Virus record (IMG/VR): IMGVR_UViG_3300023313_000203
Location: 1-22,364 of that record
Source: a virus
DNA: 22,364 nt
Direction: 5' to 3' (one strand)
The notes below the pieces were generated by a model. That model was not told where the DNA came from, searched no databases, and saw only the letters and a list, made by a program, of their open reading frames with translations. Shown here one piece after another: positions 8,754-15,239 of this stretch. Within the stretch, counting starts at the first letter, position 1, and each line of letters opens with the position of its first letter. Position numbers and translations under genes: made by a program.

Positions 8754-8853
8754 TTGTACATATATATTTGAATCAGTATTCTATATAAGGTTTTATTTTA
8801 CTATTTGTACATATATATTTGAATCAGTATTCTATATAAGGTTTTATTTTACT
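8754..8853 (+). promoter_or_regulatory. duplicated 48-bp element with candidate promoters toward the plus operon
   Basis: The 48-bp sequence at 8755-8802 is repeated exactly at 8806-8853. Each copy holds TTGTAC, a 17-base gap and TATTCT (boxes at 8754-8759/8777-8782 and 8805-8810/8828-8833), followed by TATATAAGG. The downstream copy would start transcription near 8840, about 60 bp before the ATG at 8901. The upstream copy belongs to the right arm of the inverted repeat and is mirrored on the left. The duplication is directly seen; promoter activity is inferred. Confidence 0.35.
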
Positions 8854-8900
8854 AAGTTTAATGAATAATATAATATAAATATAATAAAAGGATATAATAA

Positions 8901-9278
8901 ATGAAACTAAGAACAAAACTAATAAACCTATATAATAAAGAACTTTTAAATTCTGCTAATAAAACAGCTATGAATAACTTTATTGAATTTCTTGAAACTG
9001 CTTCAGATAAAGAAATATTAAAATTTCCAGTTGTTTTAGTAGAATTTCTAAGAAAACAATATATTTCTCATCATCAATTAAAATTTATACAAACTAAATA
9101 TTATTCTCTTATTAAATATAATTCACTTAAAGATAGAAAAGATAAAAATAATATTTCGCTTTTATTTGGTTTTATTAAAGAAGAAAGTAAAGGTTATTGT
9201 TTTCCTGTTTCACTTAATAGTAAATATTCTATTAATAAGCAAAATAGTAAATATACTGTTTCGGCAAAAAATAAATGA
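8901..9278 (+). CDS. hypothetical protein, probable N-terminal part of a frame-split gene
   Basis: A 125-residue lysine-rich protein beginning MKLRTKLINLYNKELLNS, with AAAAGGA upstream of the ATG. It is mainly helical in appearance (FIEFLETASDKEILKF, then VVLVEFLRKQYISHHQLKF) and ends with a degenerate NSKY repeat. Its stop (TGA 9276-9278) follows a run of six A residues (9266-9271), and the next frame (+1) is open immediately after. No ribosome-binding site serves the downstream frame. The two frames may therefore form one protein of about 440 residues joined by programmed +1 shifting, or separated by a one-base insertion or sequencing error. No domain is recognised in this part. It is the first gene after the central palindrome. 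Confidence 0.65.
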   Translation: MKLRTKLINLYNKELLNSANKTAMNNFIEFLETASDKEILKFPVVLVEFLRKQYISHHQLKFIQTKYYSLIKYNSLKDRKDKNNISLLFGFIKEESKGYCFPVSLNSKYSINKQNSKYTVSAKNK

Positions 9279-9291
9279 TTTTCTTGCTAAA

Positions 9292-10221
9292 ATGTTAAAT
9301 ATTTTTAAAGAAGAAGATAATAAAAAATTTAAAGAAAATAAAGAAAAACTTCGCGAAAGAAGTTTAAAAAAGTTTAATAATTGCGAAGTTCAGAAAATTC
9401 AATCAAAAATTGAAATTATGGATAGGTTTCATTTTCCATTTAATAAGTGGAAAAGTTTAAAGTTTTTAAGTAAAAGTGAATTTTTATTACAATTTCCTTC
9501 AAAAAATCCGAATGGAAGAGTATATAATAAATATTGGAACTCATTAAATAAAATAGAAAAAATAACTTTATGTCCTGAGTATAATTCTTATGATATTAAA
9601 GCATCAATTTATCAATTTTTAAAAGAAACAGCAATAAAATATAATTTAGATTATACATATATTAATTATTATATAGAAAATAAAGTAAAAGTAAGAAACA
9701 TATATGGAAAGAAATTTTTAAATAGTCTTCCCTATTTAGTAGAGAAAAAATCAACTATTTATGATGAATCAGATTTTATTTCTTTTTTAATTCTCGAACT
9801 TAAATTAGTAATATCAAAAATAAAAGAAAAATTATTTACTGGTTATGAAAATTGGGAAAGAAATAAAATTACTGACTTTATTAAATTAAATAATCTTACT
9901 AATTTTATTACAAATCACGATGAAATTCTTGTATATAAAACTGAAATAAATAAAGTTAAATATATTCCTGATATTTTTTCAATTCAGACAATAAGTCAAA
10001 GAGAAAGTATTATACTAAAAAATAGAAGAAATTCATATGAAATGATGAAAAGGGAAACAAAAAAACTGGAAGAAAATGAAAGATTAATATTTTTATATTC
10101 AGTTAGAAAGAGATGTAAAAAACAAAAAATGATTAATAAATATAATTTAAAGATTTTATCACTTAAGTGTTCGGGAGATGAAGACTTCCTAAAAAGAATT
10201 GGAAGTCTTGAAAATATGTGA
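9292..10221 (+). CDS. hypothetical protein with weak polymerase-palm-like motifs; probable C-terminal part of the split gene
   Basis: From the ATG at 9292 this frame gives 309 residues. The frame is open further upstream, but there it only shadows the preceding gene, and no ribosome-binding site precedes 9292. Three segments in order recall family A polymerase motifs. Residues 100-108 read YDIKASIYQ (motif A-like, D101). Residues 135-139 read RNIYG, with lysines before it (motif B-like). Residues 208-214 read NHDEILV (motif C-like; family A enzymes have HDE). The spacings are shorter than in Pol I, no exonuclease domain is seen, and the protein is small. This is thus a hint of a divergent or degenerate polymerase-like fold, not an identification. 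The C-terminus is strongly basic (KRCKKQKMINKYNLK). It converges with the small minus-strand gene, 11 bp away. Confidence 0.6.
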   Translation: MLNIFKEEDNKKFKENKEKLRERSLKKFNNCEVQKIQSKIEIMDRFHFPFNKWKSLKFLSKSEFLLQFPSKNPNGRVYNKYWNSLNKIEKITLCPEYNSYDIKASIYQFLKETAIKYNLDYTYINYYIENKVKVRNIYGKKFLNSLPYLVEKKSTIYDESDFISFLILELKLVISKIKEKLFTGYENWERNKITDFIKLNNLTNFITNHDEILVYKTEINKVKYIPDIFSIQTISQRESIILKNRRNSYEMMKRETKKLEENERLIFLYSVRKRCKKQKMINKYNLKILSLKCSGDEDFLKRIGSLENM

Positions 10222-10232
10222 ATTTGAAAGTT

Positions 10233-10466
10233 TTATTTTTTTCTTGTTCGTCTTTTAGTTGTTTTACTTTCTTGAATTGGTTCTTCACTTAGAATTTCAA
10301 TTTTAGCTGATTCAATTGGTTCTTCACTTAGAATTTCAATTTTAGCTGGTTCAAAATATTCTGGAAACTTTTTTACTAAAATTGAATCACTTGAAACTTG
10401 TCTTCCTTTTATTAATGAGATATTTTCTCCATTAAAATAAATACTTGTTGTTGTTTTAATTATCAT
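10233..10466 (-). CDS. small protein with internal duplication and basic tail
   Basis: A 77-residue protein with an AAAAGGAG ribosome-binding site before its ATG. The N-terminal half (IYFNGENISLIKGRQVSSDS, then LVKKFPEYFEPA) resembles small head-associated phage proteins of unknown role and the 96-residue protein at 5486-5776. The middle contains AKIEILSEEPI twice in tandem, and the DNA (about 10270-10348) is repeated nearly perfectly, so the duplication is recent. The tail KTTKRRTRKK is very basic and could bind nucleic acid. It lies on the strand opposite its neighbours and is divergent from the portal gene, sharing a short palindromic promoter-like region with it. No function can be assigned. 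Confidence 0.7.
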   Translation of the reverse strand: MIIKTTTSIYFNGENISLIKGRQVSSDSILVKKFPEYFEPAKIEILSEEPIESAKIEILSEEPIQESKTTKRRTRKK

Positions 10467-10487
10467 TTATTATACTCCTTTTATAGT

Positions 10488-10499
10488 TATTTATAAATA
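10488..10499. promoter_or_regulatory. palindromic TATTTATAAATA between divergent genes
   Basis: This 12-mer is its own reverse complement, so an exact TATAAATA (T4 late-promoter consensus) faces both the portal gene (plus, 10492-10499) and the small gene (minus, 10488-10495). The implied start sites fall at or inside the ribosome-binding sites on both sides, leaving leaders of only about 12-15 nt. It could be a compact two-way late promoter, or a chance AT palindrome. Confidence 0.35.
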
Positions 10500-10517
10500 A
10501 AATAAAAAGGAGAAACC

Positions 10518-12011
10518 TTGGCAAATAATTTATTTGAAAAATTAACAAATAACTTTTTTAGTTCAAATAAAACTAAAACAGATAAGTTAAATCCCGAAGA
10601 TATTGATCAGAATTTAGAAGATGAAATTCCAATTGGATTTATGGATATTGGAGGAAATGAGTTTGTTTATTCACAAAAAACAGATAGAGAAATTATTATT
10701 AAAAAGCAAGACGCACTTATTGATTCTTATAGAAATGTTGCTTTTCAGCCAGAAGTTGATGAAGCAATAAATATTATTATTGATGAAGCAATTTTTAGTC
10801 CAGGAAATTCGGAAATTCTCGGAATTGATTTTACATCAAATGAAATTCCCGATGAAATAAAAGATAAATTAAATAATGAATTAAAATTTATAATTAAAAA
10901 AATAAATTTAAAGAAAAATATTTATTCTATGTTTTCTCAATTTTATATTGATGGGCAATTAAATATTCATTGTGATTATGATGAAAGTGATATTGGAAGT
11001 GGATTAAAAAAATTAACTGTTATGAGTCCAAAAGGATTATTATTTAATTATAAAGAAAATAAATGGGAATATATTAAACTTGATGATAATTATTTAGCAA
11101 TTAATAGTGATATAAGAAAACGAGAATTTGATAGAGAGGAAGTAATAAGAATTGATAGTGGAATTTATAGTAATAATTTAATTCTTAGTAATTTACATAC
11201 TTCAATTAAAACAGCAAATATGCTTAAAACTCTTGAAGATATGGTTATTCCAATTAGATTTTCTAGATCAGTTTCAAGAAGAGTATTTAATGTTGATGTA
11301 AGTAATTTAAATAATAAAAAAGCAAAAGAATTTCTTAATGATATTCAAGCAAAATTTAAATATAAAAAGTTTTATAATCTTGAAACTGGAACTATTTCAA
11401 ATCAGCAACATGTTGCTTCACTTACAGAAGATTATTGGTTTCCAAATAGAGAGGGTCAAAAAGGAACTTCTGTTGATACAATTGATGAAACAGGAAATTT
11501 AGGTGAAATAACTGATATTGTTTATTTTAAAAGAAAATTATATTCATCTCTTAAAATCCCTGTAAGTAGAGTAAATGATGAGGGTGAACCTAGTACAGAA
11601 TTTGATTTTACAAATACAAGTATAAATAGAGAGGAATTAAAGTTTTTTAATTTTATTTCGAGACTTAGAAATTTATTTATTGAATTATTTTATGAATTAT
11701 TAAAAAGACAAGCAATATCAAAAGGAATTGCAAGTGAAGAAGAATGGGAAGAAATATCTGAAAAAATAAGAATAAAGTTTATTTCGGAAAATGCTTTTTT
11801 TGAAAAAATGGAAAGAGATAAATTAAATGAATCACTTGAATTATTTCAAAATGTTTCTGACTTAACTGGAAAATTCTTTAGTTATAATTATATTATGAAA
11901 AAAGTTTTAAAATTAACAGATTTGGAAATTAAAAATATGTCAGCTGAAATTGAAAAAGAAAAGAAAAGTAAAATATATAAAAAGTTTTATGAAGATGATG
12001 ATGATTATTAA
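10518..12011 (+). CDS. portal vertex protein (gp20-like)
   Basis: A 497-residue portal protein (T4 gp20 has 524). The dodecameric portal sits at one capsid vertex, nucleates head assembly and is the DNA channel. Conserved segments are an REIIIKKQDALIDSYRNVAF stretch followed by PEVDEAINIIIDEAI, then VSRRVFNVDVSNL and the INREELKFFNFISRLRNLF helix near the C-terminus, typical of T4-type portals. The start is TTG at 10518, five bases after a strong AAAAAGGAG; the second residue (Ala) and homologous length support it. It heads the head-gene block in the canonical order portal, core, protease, scaffold, capsid. The C-terminus ends in an acidic run (YEDDDDY). Confidence 0.93.
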   Translation: MANNLFEKLTNNFFSSNKTKTDKLNPEDIDQNLEDEIPIGFMDIGGNEFVYSQKTDREIIIKKQDALIDSYRNVAFQPEVDEAINIIIDEAIFSPGNSEILGIDFTSNEIPDEIKDKLNNELKFIIKKINLKKNIYSMFSQFYIDGQLNIHCDYDESDIGSGLKKLTVMSPKGLLFNYKENKWEYIKLDDNYLAINSDIRKREFDREEVIRIDSGIYSNNLILSNLHTSIKTANMLKTLEDMVIPIRFSRSVSRRVFNVDVSNLNNKKAKEFLNDIQAKFKYKKFYNLETGTISNQQHVASLTEDYWFPNREGQKGTSVDTIDETGNLGEITDIVYFKRKLYSSLKIPVSRVNDEGEPSTEFDFTNTSINREELKFFNFISRLRNLFIELFYELLKRQAISKGIASEEEWEEISEKIRIKFISENAFFEKMERDKLNESLELFQNVSDLTGKFFSYNYIMKKVLKLTDLEIKNMSAEIEKEKKSKIYKKFYEDDDDY

Positions 12012-12038
12012 TATAAATATTAATAAAGGAGATAAAAT

Positions 12039-12221
12039 ATGAATGAAGTATTAAGTTATGCTGAAAAAAAGGATTTTGAAAATTTTTCAAAAAAAATTAA
12101 AGAAGTTCTTGAAGATAAATTAAGAAGTAATATAAAACTAAAATCAAATAATGATAAGGTCGAAAAATATAATTCAATAATGGATACATTTAAGGAAATA
12201 TCAAAAAGGAGGAAAATATGA
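12039..12221 (+). CDS. small prohead core protein (gp67/gp68-like by position)
   Basis: A 60-residue helical, highly charged protein starting MNEVLSYAEKKDFENFSKKI. A short gene for an internal prohead core protein is expected between portal and protease in T4-like genomes. The pattern of a small N-terminal helix, an acidic/basic K-D-F segment and a following helix (KEVLEDKLRSNI) resembles those proteins. It has an AAAGGAG ribosome-binding site. Its TGA stop overlaps the protease ATG (ATGA), so the two are translationally coupled. TATAAATA at 12012-12019 lies upstream but too close to the ribosome-binding site to be a convincing promoter. Assignment rests mostly on position. Confidence 0.65.
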   Translation: MNEVLSYAEKKDFENFSKKIKEVLEDKLRSNIKLKSNNDKVEKYNSIMDTFKEISKRRKI

Positions 12222-13108
12222 AATTAATATTAGAAGAAACAAGAGAGTTAGAAAATTTAATAACCGAAGAAACTGGAACTAAAAATTATTATTTAAGTGG
12301 AATTTTTAGTTCTCCGGGAGAAAAAAATAGAAATGGAAGAGTATATCCAAGAAATATTTGGGAAGCAGAAGTAAGACGCTATCAAACCGAAATAAAAAAT
12401 AAAACTATTAATACTCTTGGAGAATATCTTCATCCCCCAAGATCAACAGTTGATCCAATGAAAGCTGTAATTAGAATTATTGAATTAAAAATTAATGAAG
12501 ATGGTAATGTCTGGGGAAAAGCAAAAGTTTTAAATGATAATAGTGAAAAAACAAATAAAATAAAAGCACTTATAGATGAAGGAATGAAAATTGGTATAAG
12601 TACTCGAGGTGTTGGAAGTGTTGGTGTAAATGGAATTGTTGAAACATATAAATTTATTACTGCTGATATTGTTGATCTTCCGTCTGATTTTAATGGAAAT
12701 TTATCTGGAATAGTTGAGGGTTTTGATGTAACAAATGGAATTTTAACAGAAAAGGAATTTAAAATTAATGATGATGGAACAATTTTAGAACAAGAAACAA
12801 TTGAAACTTCAGTAAAAAAACTTAAAAATTTTGGATTTGAAAAAACTTCCTCAAGTTTTGGTGTTGAAATATATGAAGACCAATTTGAAAATAAAGTTTT
12901 TTATAATACAAAGGAATCAAAAATTGAACTTGATATTGATAATAAAAAACTTGAAAATAAAATTAAAAAACTTTTTTCTAAAGAAACTTTTATTTCAGAA
13001 AATGAAGTAAGAGAAATTATAGATGAATCACTTGAAGATTTTAAAGCAGAAGTTTTTTCAAATATTGATAGATATTTAAATGAAATAATTAAAAAAAAGG
13101 AGGATTAA
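12218..13108 (+). CDS. prohead core protease (gp21-like, S78-type) with C-terminal extension
   Basis: A 296-residue serine protease that matures the prohead by cutting scaffold and capsid N-termini. Visible features are the N-terminal NYYLSGIFSSPGEKNRNGRVYP, catalytic His72 in GEYLHPP, Ser128 in MKIGISTRGVGSVG, and an acidic residue in ITADIVDLPSDF (150-153), the usual order for this family. T4 gp21 has about 212 residues. Here roughly 100 extra residues follow the protease domain: a charged region and a helix (EVREIIDESLEDFKAEVF). These resemble a scaffold-like tail and may anchor the enzyme in the core. An AAGGAGG ribosome-binding site lies inside the end of the previous gene. Confidence 0.88.
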   Translation: MKLILEETRELENLITEETGTKNYYLSGIFSSPGEKNRNGRVYPRNIWEAEVRRYQTEIKNKTINTLGEYLHPPRSTVDPMKAVIRIIELKINEDGNVWGKAKVLNDNSEKTNKIKALIDEGMKIGISTRGVGSVGVNGIVETYKFITADIVDLPSDFNGNLSGIVEGFDVTNGILTEKEFKINDDGTILEQETIETSVKKLKNFGFEKTSSSFGVEIYEDQFENKVFYNTKESKIELDIDNKKLENKIKKLFSKETFISENEVREIIDESLEDFKAEVFSNIDRYLNEIIKKKED

Positions 13109-13109
13109 A

Positions 13110-13739
13110 ATGAATAGAATAATTGAAAACTTAGATATAAGTGATGTTGAAAAATATGATTTAAAAAAATCATTTAAAAAAGCTGTTTTAAGTGAAGCAT
13201 TAAAACAGACAGATTTAATTAAAGAAGAATATGAAAAATATACAGAAAATCAATTAACAGAAATAAAAACTGATTTTGAAGATACAATAGATATTTATTT
13301 AGATAATGTTGTTGAAGATTTTAAAAATGAAAATAAAGAAAAATATTCAGATAAAGGTGTAAAACAAGCAAAATTAAATGCTTTATTAGAGGGTTTTGAT
13401 TCTTTATTAATTACTTCTGGAATTTCACTAAATGAAATTTCTTCAGGAGTAAAAGATAATGATTTAAATAATGAAATTGAAGAATTAAGAGAACAAAATT
13501 CGGAACTTTTAAAAACTGGAATTATTAAAGAATTAGCAGAAGATATGACTGATATTCAGAAAAATAAATTTATTAAATTAGCAAGTCATATTGATTTTGA
13601 TCAAGATTATCCAAATGAGTTTATTAATAAACTTGAAGAAATAGTTGAAACTTCAAAAGAAATTCCAAAGAAAAATAAAATAATTCAAGAAAGAAAAGAA
13701 GTAAGTCGTTCTTGGAAAAGTGCAAGACACTTATATTAG
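13110..13739 (+). CDS. prohead scaffold/core protein (gp22-like)
   Basis: A 209-residue, Glu/Lys-rich, mostly helical protein with coiled-coil character (EEIDELREQ-type heptads around residues 120-140). It begins MNRIIENLDISDVEKYDLKK, has an AAAGGAG ribosome-binding site in the end of the protease gene, and lies one base after it. Its position between protease and major capsid protein, low complexity and size identify it as the main internal scaffold, which is degraded by gp21 during maturation. Sequence similarity to T4 gp22 is weak by eye, so the call rests on gene order and composition. The C-terminus (SRSWKSARHLY) is basic and aromatic, possibly for contact with the capsid or portal. Confidence 0.8.
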   Translation: MNRIIENLDISDVEKYDLKKSFKKAVLSEALKQTDLIKEEYEKYTENQLTEIKTDFEDTIDIYLDNVVEDFKNENKEKYSDKGVKQAKLNALLEGFDSLLITSGISLNEISSGVKDNDLNNEIEELREQNSELLKTGIIKELAEDMTDIQKNKFIKLASHIDFDQDYPNEFINKLEEIVETSKEIPKKNKIIQERKEVSRSWKSARHLY

Positions 13740-13742
13740 AAA

Positions 13743-13750
13743 TATAAATA
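13743..13750 (+). promoter_or_regulatory. TATAAATA late promoter before the major capsid gene
   Basis: An exact T4 late-promoter consensus lies in the 38-bp gap between scaffold and capsid genes. The implied start near 13756 leaves a leader of about 21 nt containing AAAAGGAG (13764-13771) before the ATG. Position, spacing and target gene match the arrangement known for T4 gene 23. This is the best supported late-promoter candidate of the window. Confidence 0.6.
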
Positions 13751-13777
13751 CTTTAAATTAAACAAAAGGAGAAATAA

Positions 13778-15133
13778 ATGTTATTAACAGAAAAATACGA
13801 AGATTTAATCGAATCAAAAAAATTTAGTGAGGTTGGAGCAAGAGAAAAATCAACAATTGCACTAATTTTAGAGTCACAAGCAAAAGAAGAGCAAAGAATA
13901 CTTAGTGAGGGAACTGTTTCAAGTGATGTTGCACAATTTGTTCCACTTTTTATGCCACTTACAAGACGAGTTATGCCAGCACTTATTGCAAATGAAATTC
14001 TTGGTGTTCAACCAATGACAACACCAACTGGTTATATTTACACTCTTGCTTTTAGATATGTTGGAAGTGGAACAAATGCTGGTGATAAAACAGGAGGACG
14101 AATAAGTCCAGTAGCTGGAGGTCAAATTCTTCAAGTTAATGTAACAGGAACTGCACTTGTAAAAGGTGATACAATTAAAGTTGGAACTGATAGTGCAACA
14201 GTTATTTATGTTGAGGATACTTTTATCTTAATTGATACTAAAATTGGAACAGCAACAGCAGATTTACTTGATGCTTCTGGAGCAAAAATTGGAACAATAA
14301 CAACTACTTTTTCAAATGAACTTGGTTTTAGAAAAATATTAAGAGGTTATACTGGTTCTTTACCAACAACAGAAGCAGAATTACTTGGTTATGATATGGC
14401 AGAAGTAGGATTTGAAATTCAACAAACTCATATTGCAGCACAATCTAGAAAATTAAAAGCTGAATATACAGTTGAAATGTATCAAGATTTAAAAGCAATG
14501 CACGGATTAAATGCCGATGAAGAACTTATGAATATGATGGCAGTAGAAGTTCAAAATGAAATGGATAGAGAAATTCTTAATACAGTTAATTCTTGGGCAG
14601 CACCTGCTGGAGACTTTGTTATTGGAACTGATGGTTCAAATAGAACTGAACTTGAATCAATGACGCATCTTGGAATTAAAATTTCAAATGAATCAAGAGA
14701 AATAGCAAGATTAACTAGAAGAGGTGCTGGAAATATTCTTATTGTATCTCCAAAAGTAGCAACCGTTCTTGAAAATTTAAAAGGTTTTTATCAAGTTGAT
14801 AATAAGAAAACGACTGTTGATGCTGGTGCTGTTGGAGTTTCTGTAATTGGAACTTTTAATAAAATGAAAGTTGTTATGGACTCATTTGCATCAACTGATT
14901 ATATTACAGTTCTTTATAAAGGTGTTGATAGAAGTGATGCTATTGGTGTTTATGCTCCTTATGTTCCAGTTTCTTTTACAAGAGTTGTTAATCCAGCAAA
15001 TGGACAACCAGCAATTATACTTAGTACAAGATATGGAATTAAAGAAAATCCAATGAATAATAAAGATAATAAAGGTGGAATGTATGCTAGAACATTCTCA
15101 GTAAACTTTTCAAATTCTTTTCTAAATAAATAG
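13778..15133 (+). CDS. major capsid protein (gp23-like)
   Basis: A 451-residue shell protein (T4 gp23 has 521 before cleavage). Diagnostic segments are QFVPLFMPLTRRVMPALIAN, EILGVQPMTTPTGYIY and AFRYVG in the N-arm. Further on come AEVGFEIQQTHIAAQSRKLK with AEYTVEMYQDLKA, then ILIVSPKVATVLENL, and a C-terminal SFTRVVNPANGQPAIILSTR stretch. An LSE/G site at residues 42-45 fits the (I/L)-x-E rule for gp21 cleavage and would remove a 44-residue propeptide. Residues about 115-180 form a Thr/Gly/Val-rich insertion, probably surface exposed. Strong AAAGGAG ribosome-binding site, own late promoter upstream, two hairpins downstream: all signs of very high expression. Confidence 0.95.
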   Translation: MLLTEKYEDLIESKKFSEVGAREKSTIALILESQAKEEQRILSEGTVSSDVAQFVPLFMPLTRRVMPALIANEILGVQPMTTPTGYIYTLAFRYVGSGTNAGDKTGGRISPVAGGQILQVNVTGTALVKGDTIKVGTDSATVIYVEDTFILIDTKIGTATADLLDASGAKIGTITTTFSNELGFRKILRGYTGSLPTTEAELLGYDMAEVGFEIQQTHIAAQSRKLKAEYTVEMYQDLKAMHGLNADEELMNMMAVEVQNEMDREILNTVNSWAAPAGDFVIGTDGSNRTELESMTHLGIKISNESREIARLTRRGAGNILIVSPKVATVLENLKGFYQVDNKKTTVDAGAVGVSVIGTFNKMKVVMDSFASTDYITVLYKGVDRSDAIGVYAPYVPVSFTRVVNPANGQPAIILSTRYGIKENPMNNKDNKGGMYARTFSVNFSNSFLNK

Positions 15134-15140
15134 AGTCTGA

Positions 15141-15168
15141 TAATTTAGGGATTAATTTCTCTAAATTA
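15141..15168 (+). terminator. first hairpin after the capsid gene
   Basis: TAATTTAGGGA (15141-15151) pairs with TCTCTAAATTA (15158-15168), an 11-bp stem with one G-U pair and a 6-nt loop, starting 7 bp after the capsid stop codon. It has no long U run, so it may work with the next hairpin as a terminator or protect the mRNA 3' end. Confidence 0.5.
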
Positions 15169-15172
15169 ATAT

Positions 15173-15210
15173 ATAAAAATATAATTTCCTAATTAAAATT
15201 ATATTTTTAT
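15173..15210. terminator. second hairpin after the capsid gene, 15-bp perfect stem
   Basis: ATAAAAATATAATTT (15173-15187) is the exact reverse complement of AAATTATATTTTTAT (15196-15210), with an 8-nt loop. The right arm is T-rich. With the preceding hairpin it marks the end of the head operon, 29 bp before the next gene. Composition is all A/T, so its strength as a terminator is uncertain. Confidence 0.5.
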
Positions 15211-15239
15211 GATATAATAAATAAAAAAAGGAGAGTTTT

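Larger units (their letters stand above)
8326..8802. repeat. large nested inverted repeat in the divergent intergenic region
   Basis: The left arm 8326-8520 and the right arm 8609-8802 are reverse complements over about 195 bp with only a few differences (for example AGGTTGGAT versus AGGTAGTAT). Each arm holds smaller perfect hairpins. AACTAAAGAT/ATCTTTAGTT lies at 8469-8490 and again at 8639-8660. A compound hairpin lies at 8406-8468 and 8661-8723, with a 12-bp outer stem ATCTGTAATCTA and a 16-bp inner stem GGTAGTATAAAAAGAT (perfect in the right copy) split by two bases. The region separates two divergent operons (minus gene start 8141, plus gene start 8901) and has no open frame of note. 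Candidate roles are mirrored promoters, a phage-protein binding site, or a replication origin. Which one is inference. Confidence 0.9.

Noticed and set aside
8874-8881. TATAAATA as late promoter for the gene at 8901
   Set aside because: The implied start site would fall inside the ribosome-binding site, leaving no usable leader; probably chance in AT-rich DNA.
9166-9291. Extended start of the second frame at TTG 9166
   Set aside because: The added residues are a hydrophobic shadow of the overlapping upstream gene and there is no ribosome-binding site.
12012-12019. TATAAATA as promoter for the small core gene
   Set aside because: It lies only about 5 bp before the ribosome-binding site, and the gene is readily served by the upstream portal transcript.
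13919-14134. Minus-strand open frame inside the capsid gene
   Set aside because: Ser/Cys/Trp-rich shadow of a highly conserved capsid coding sequence.
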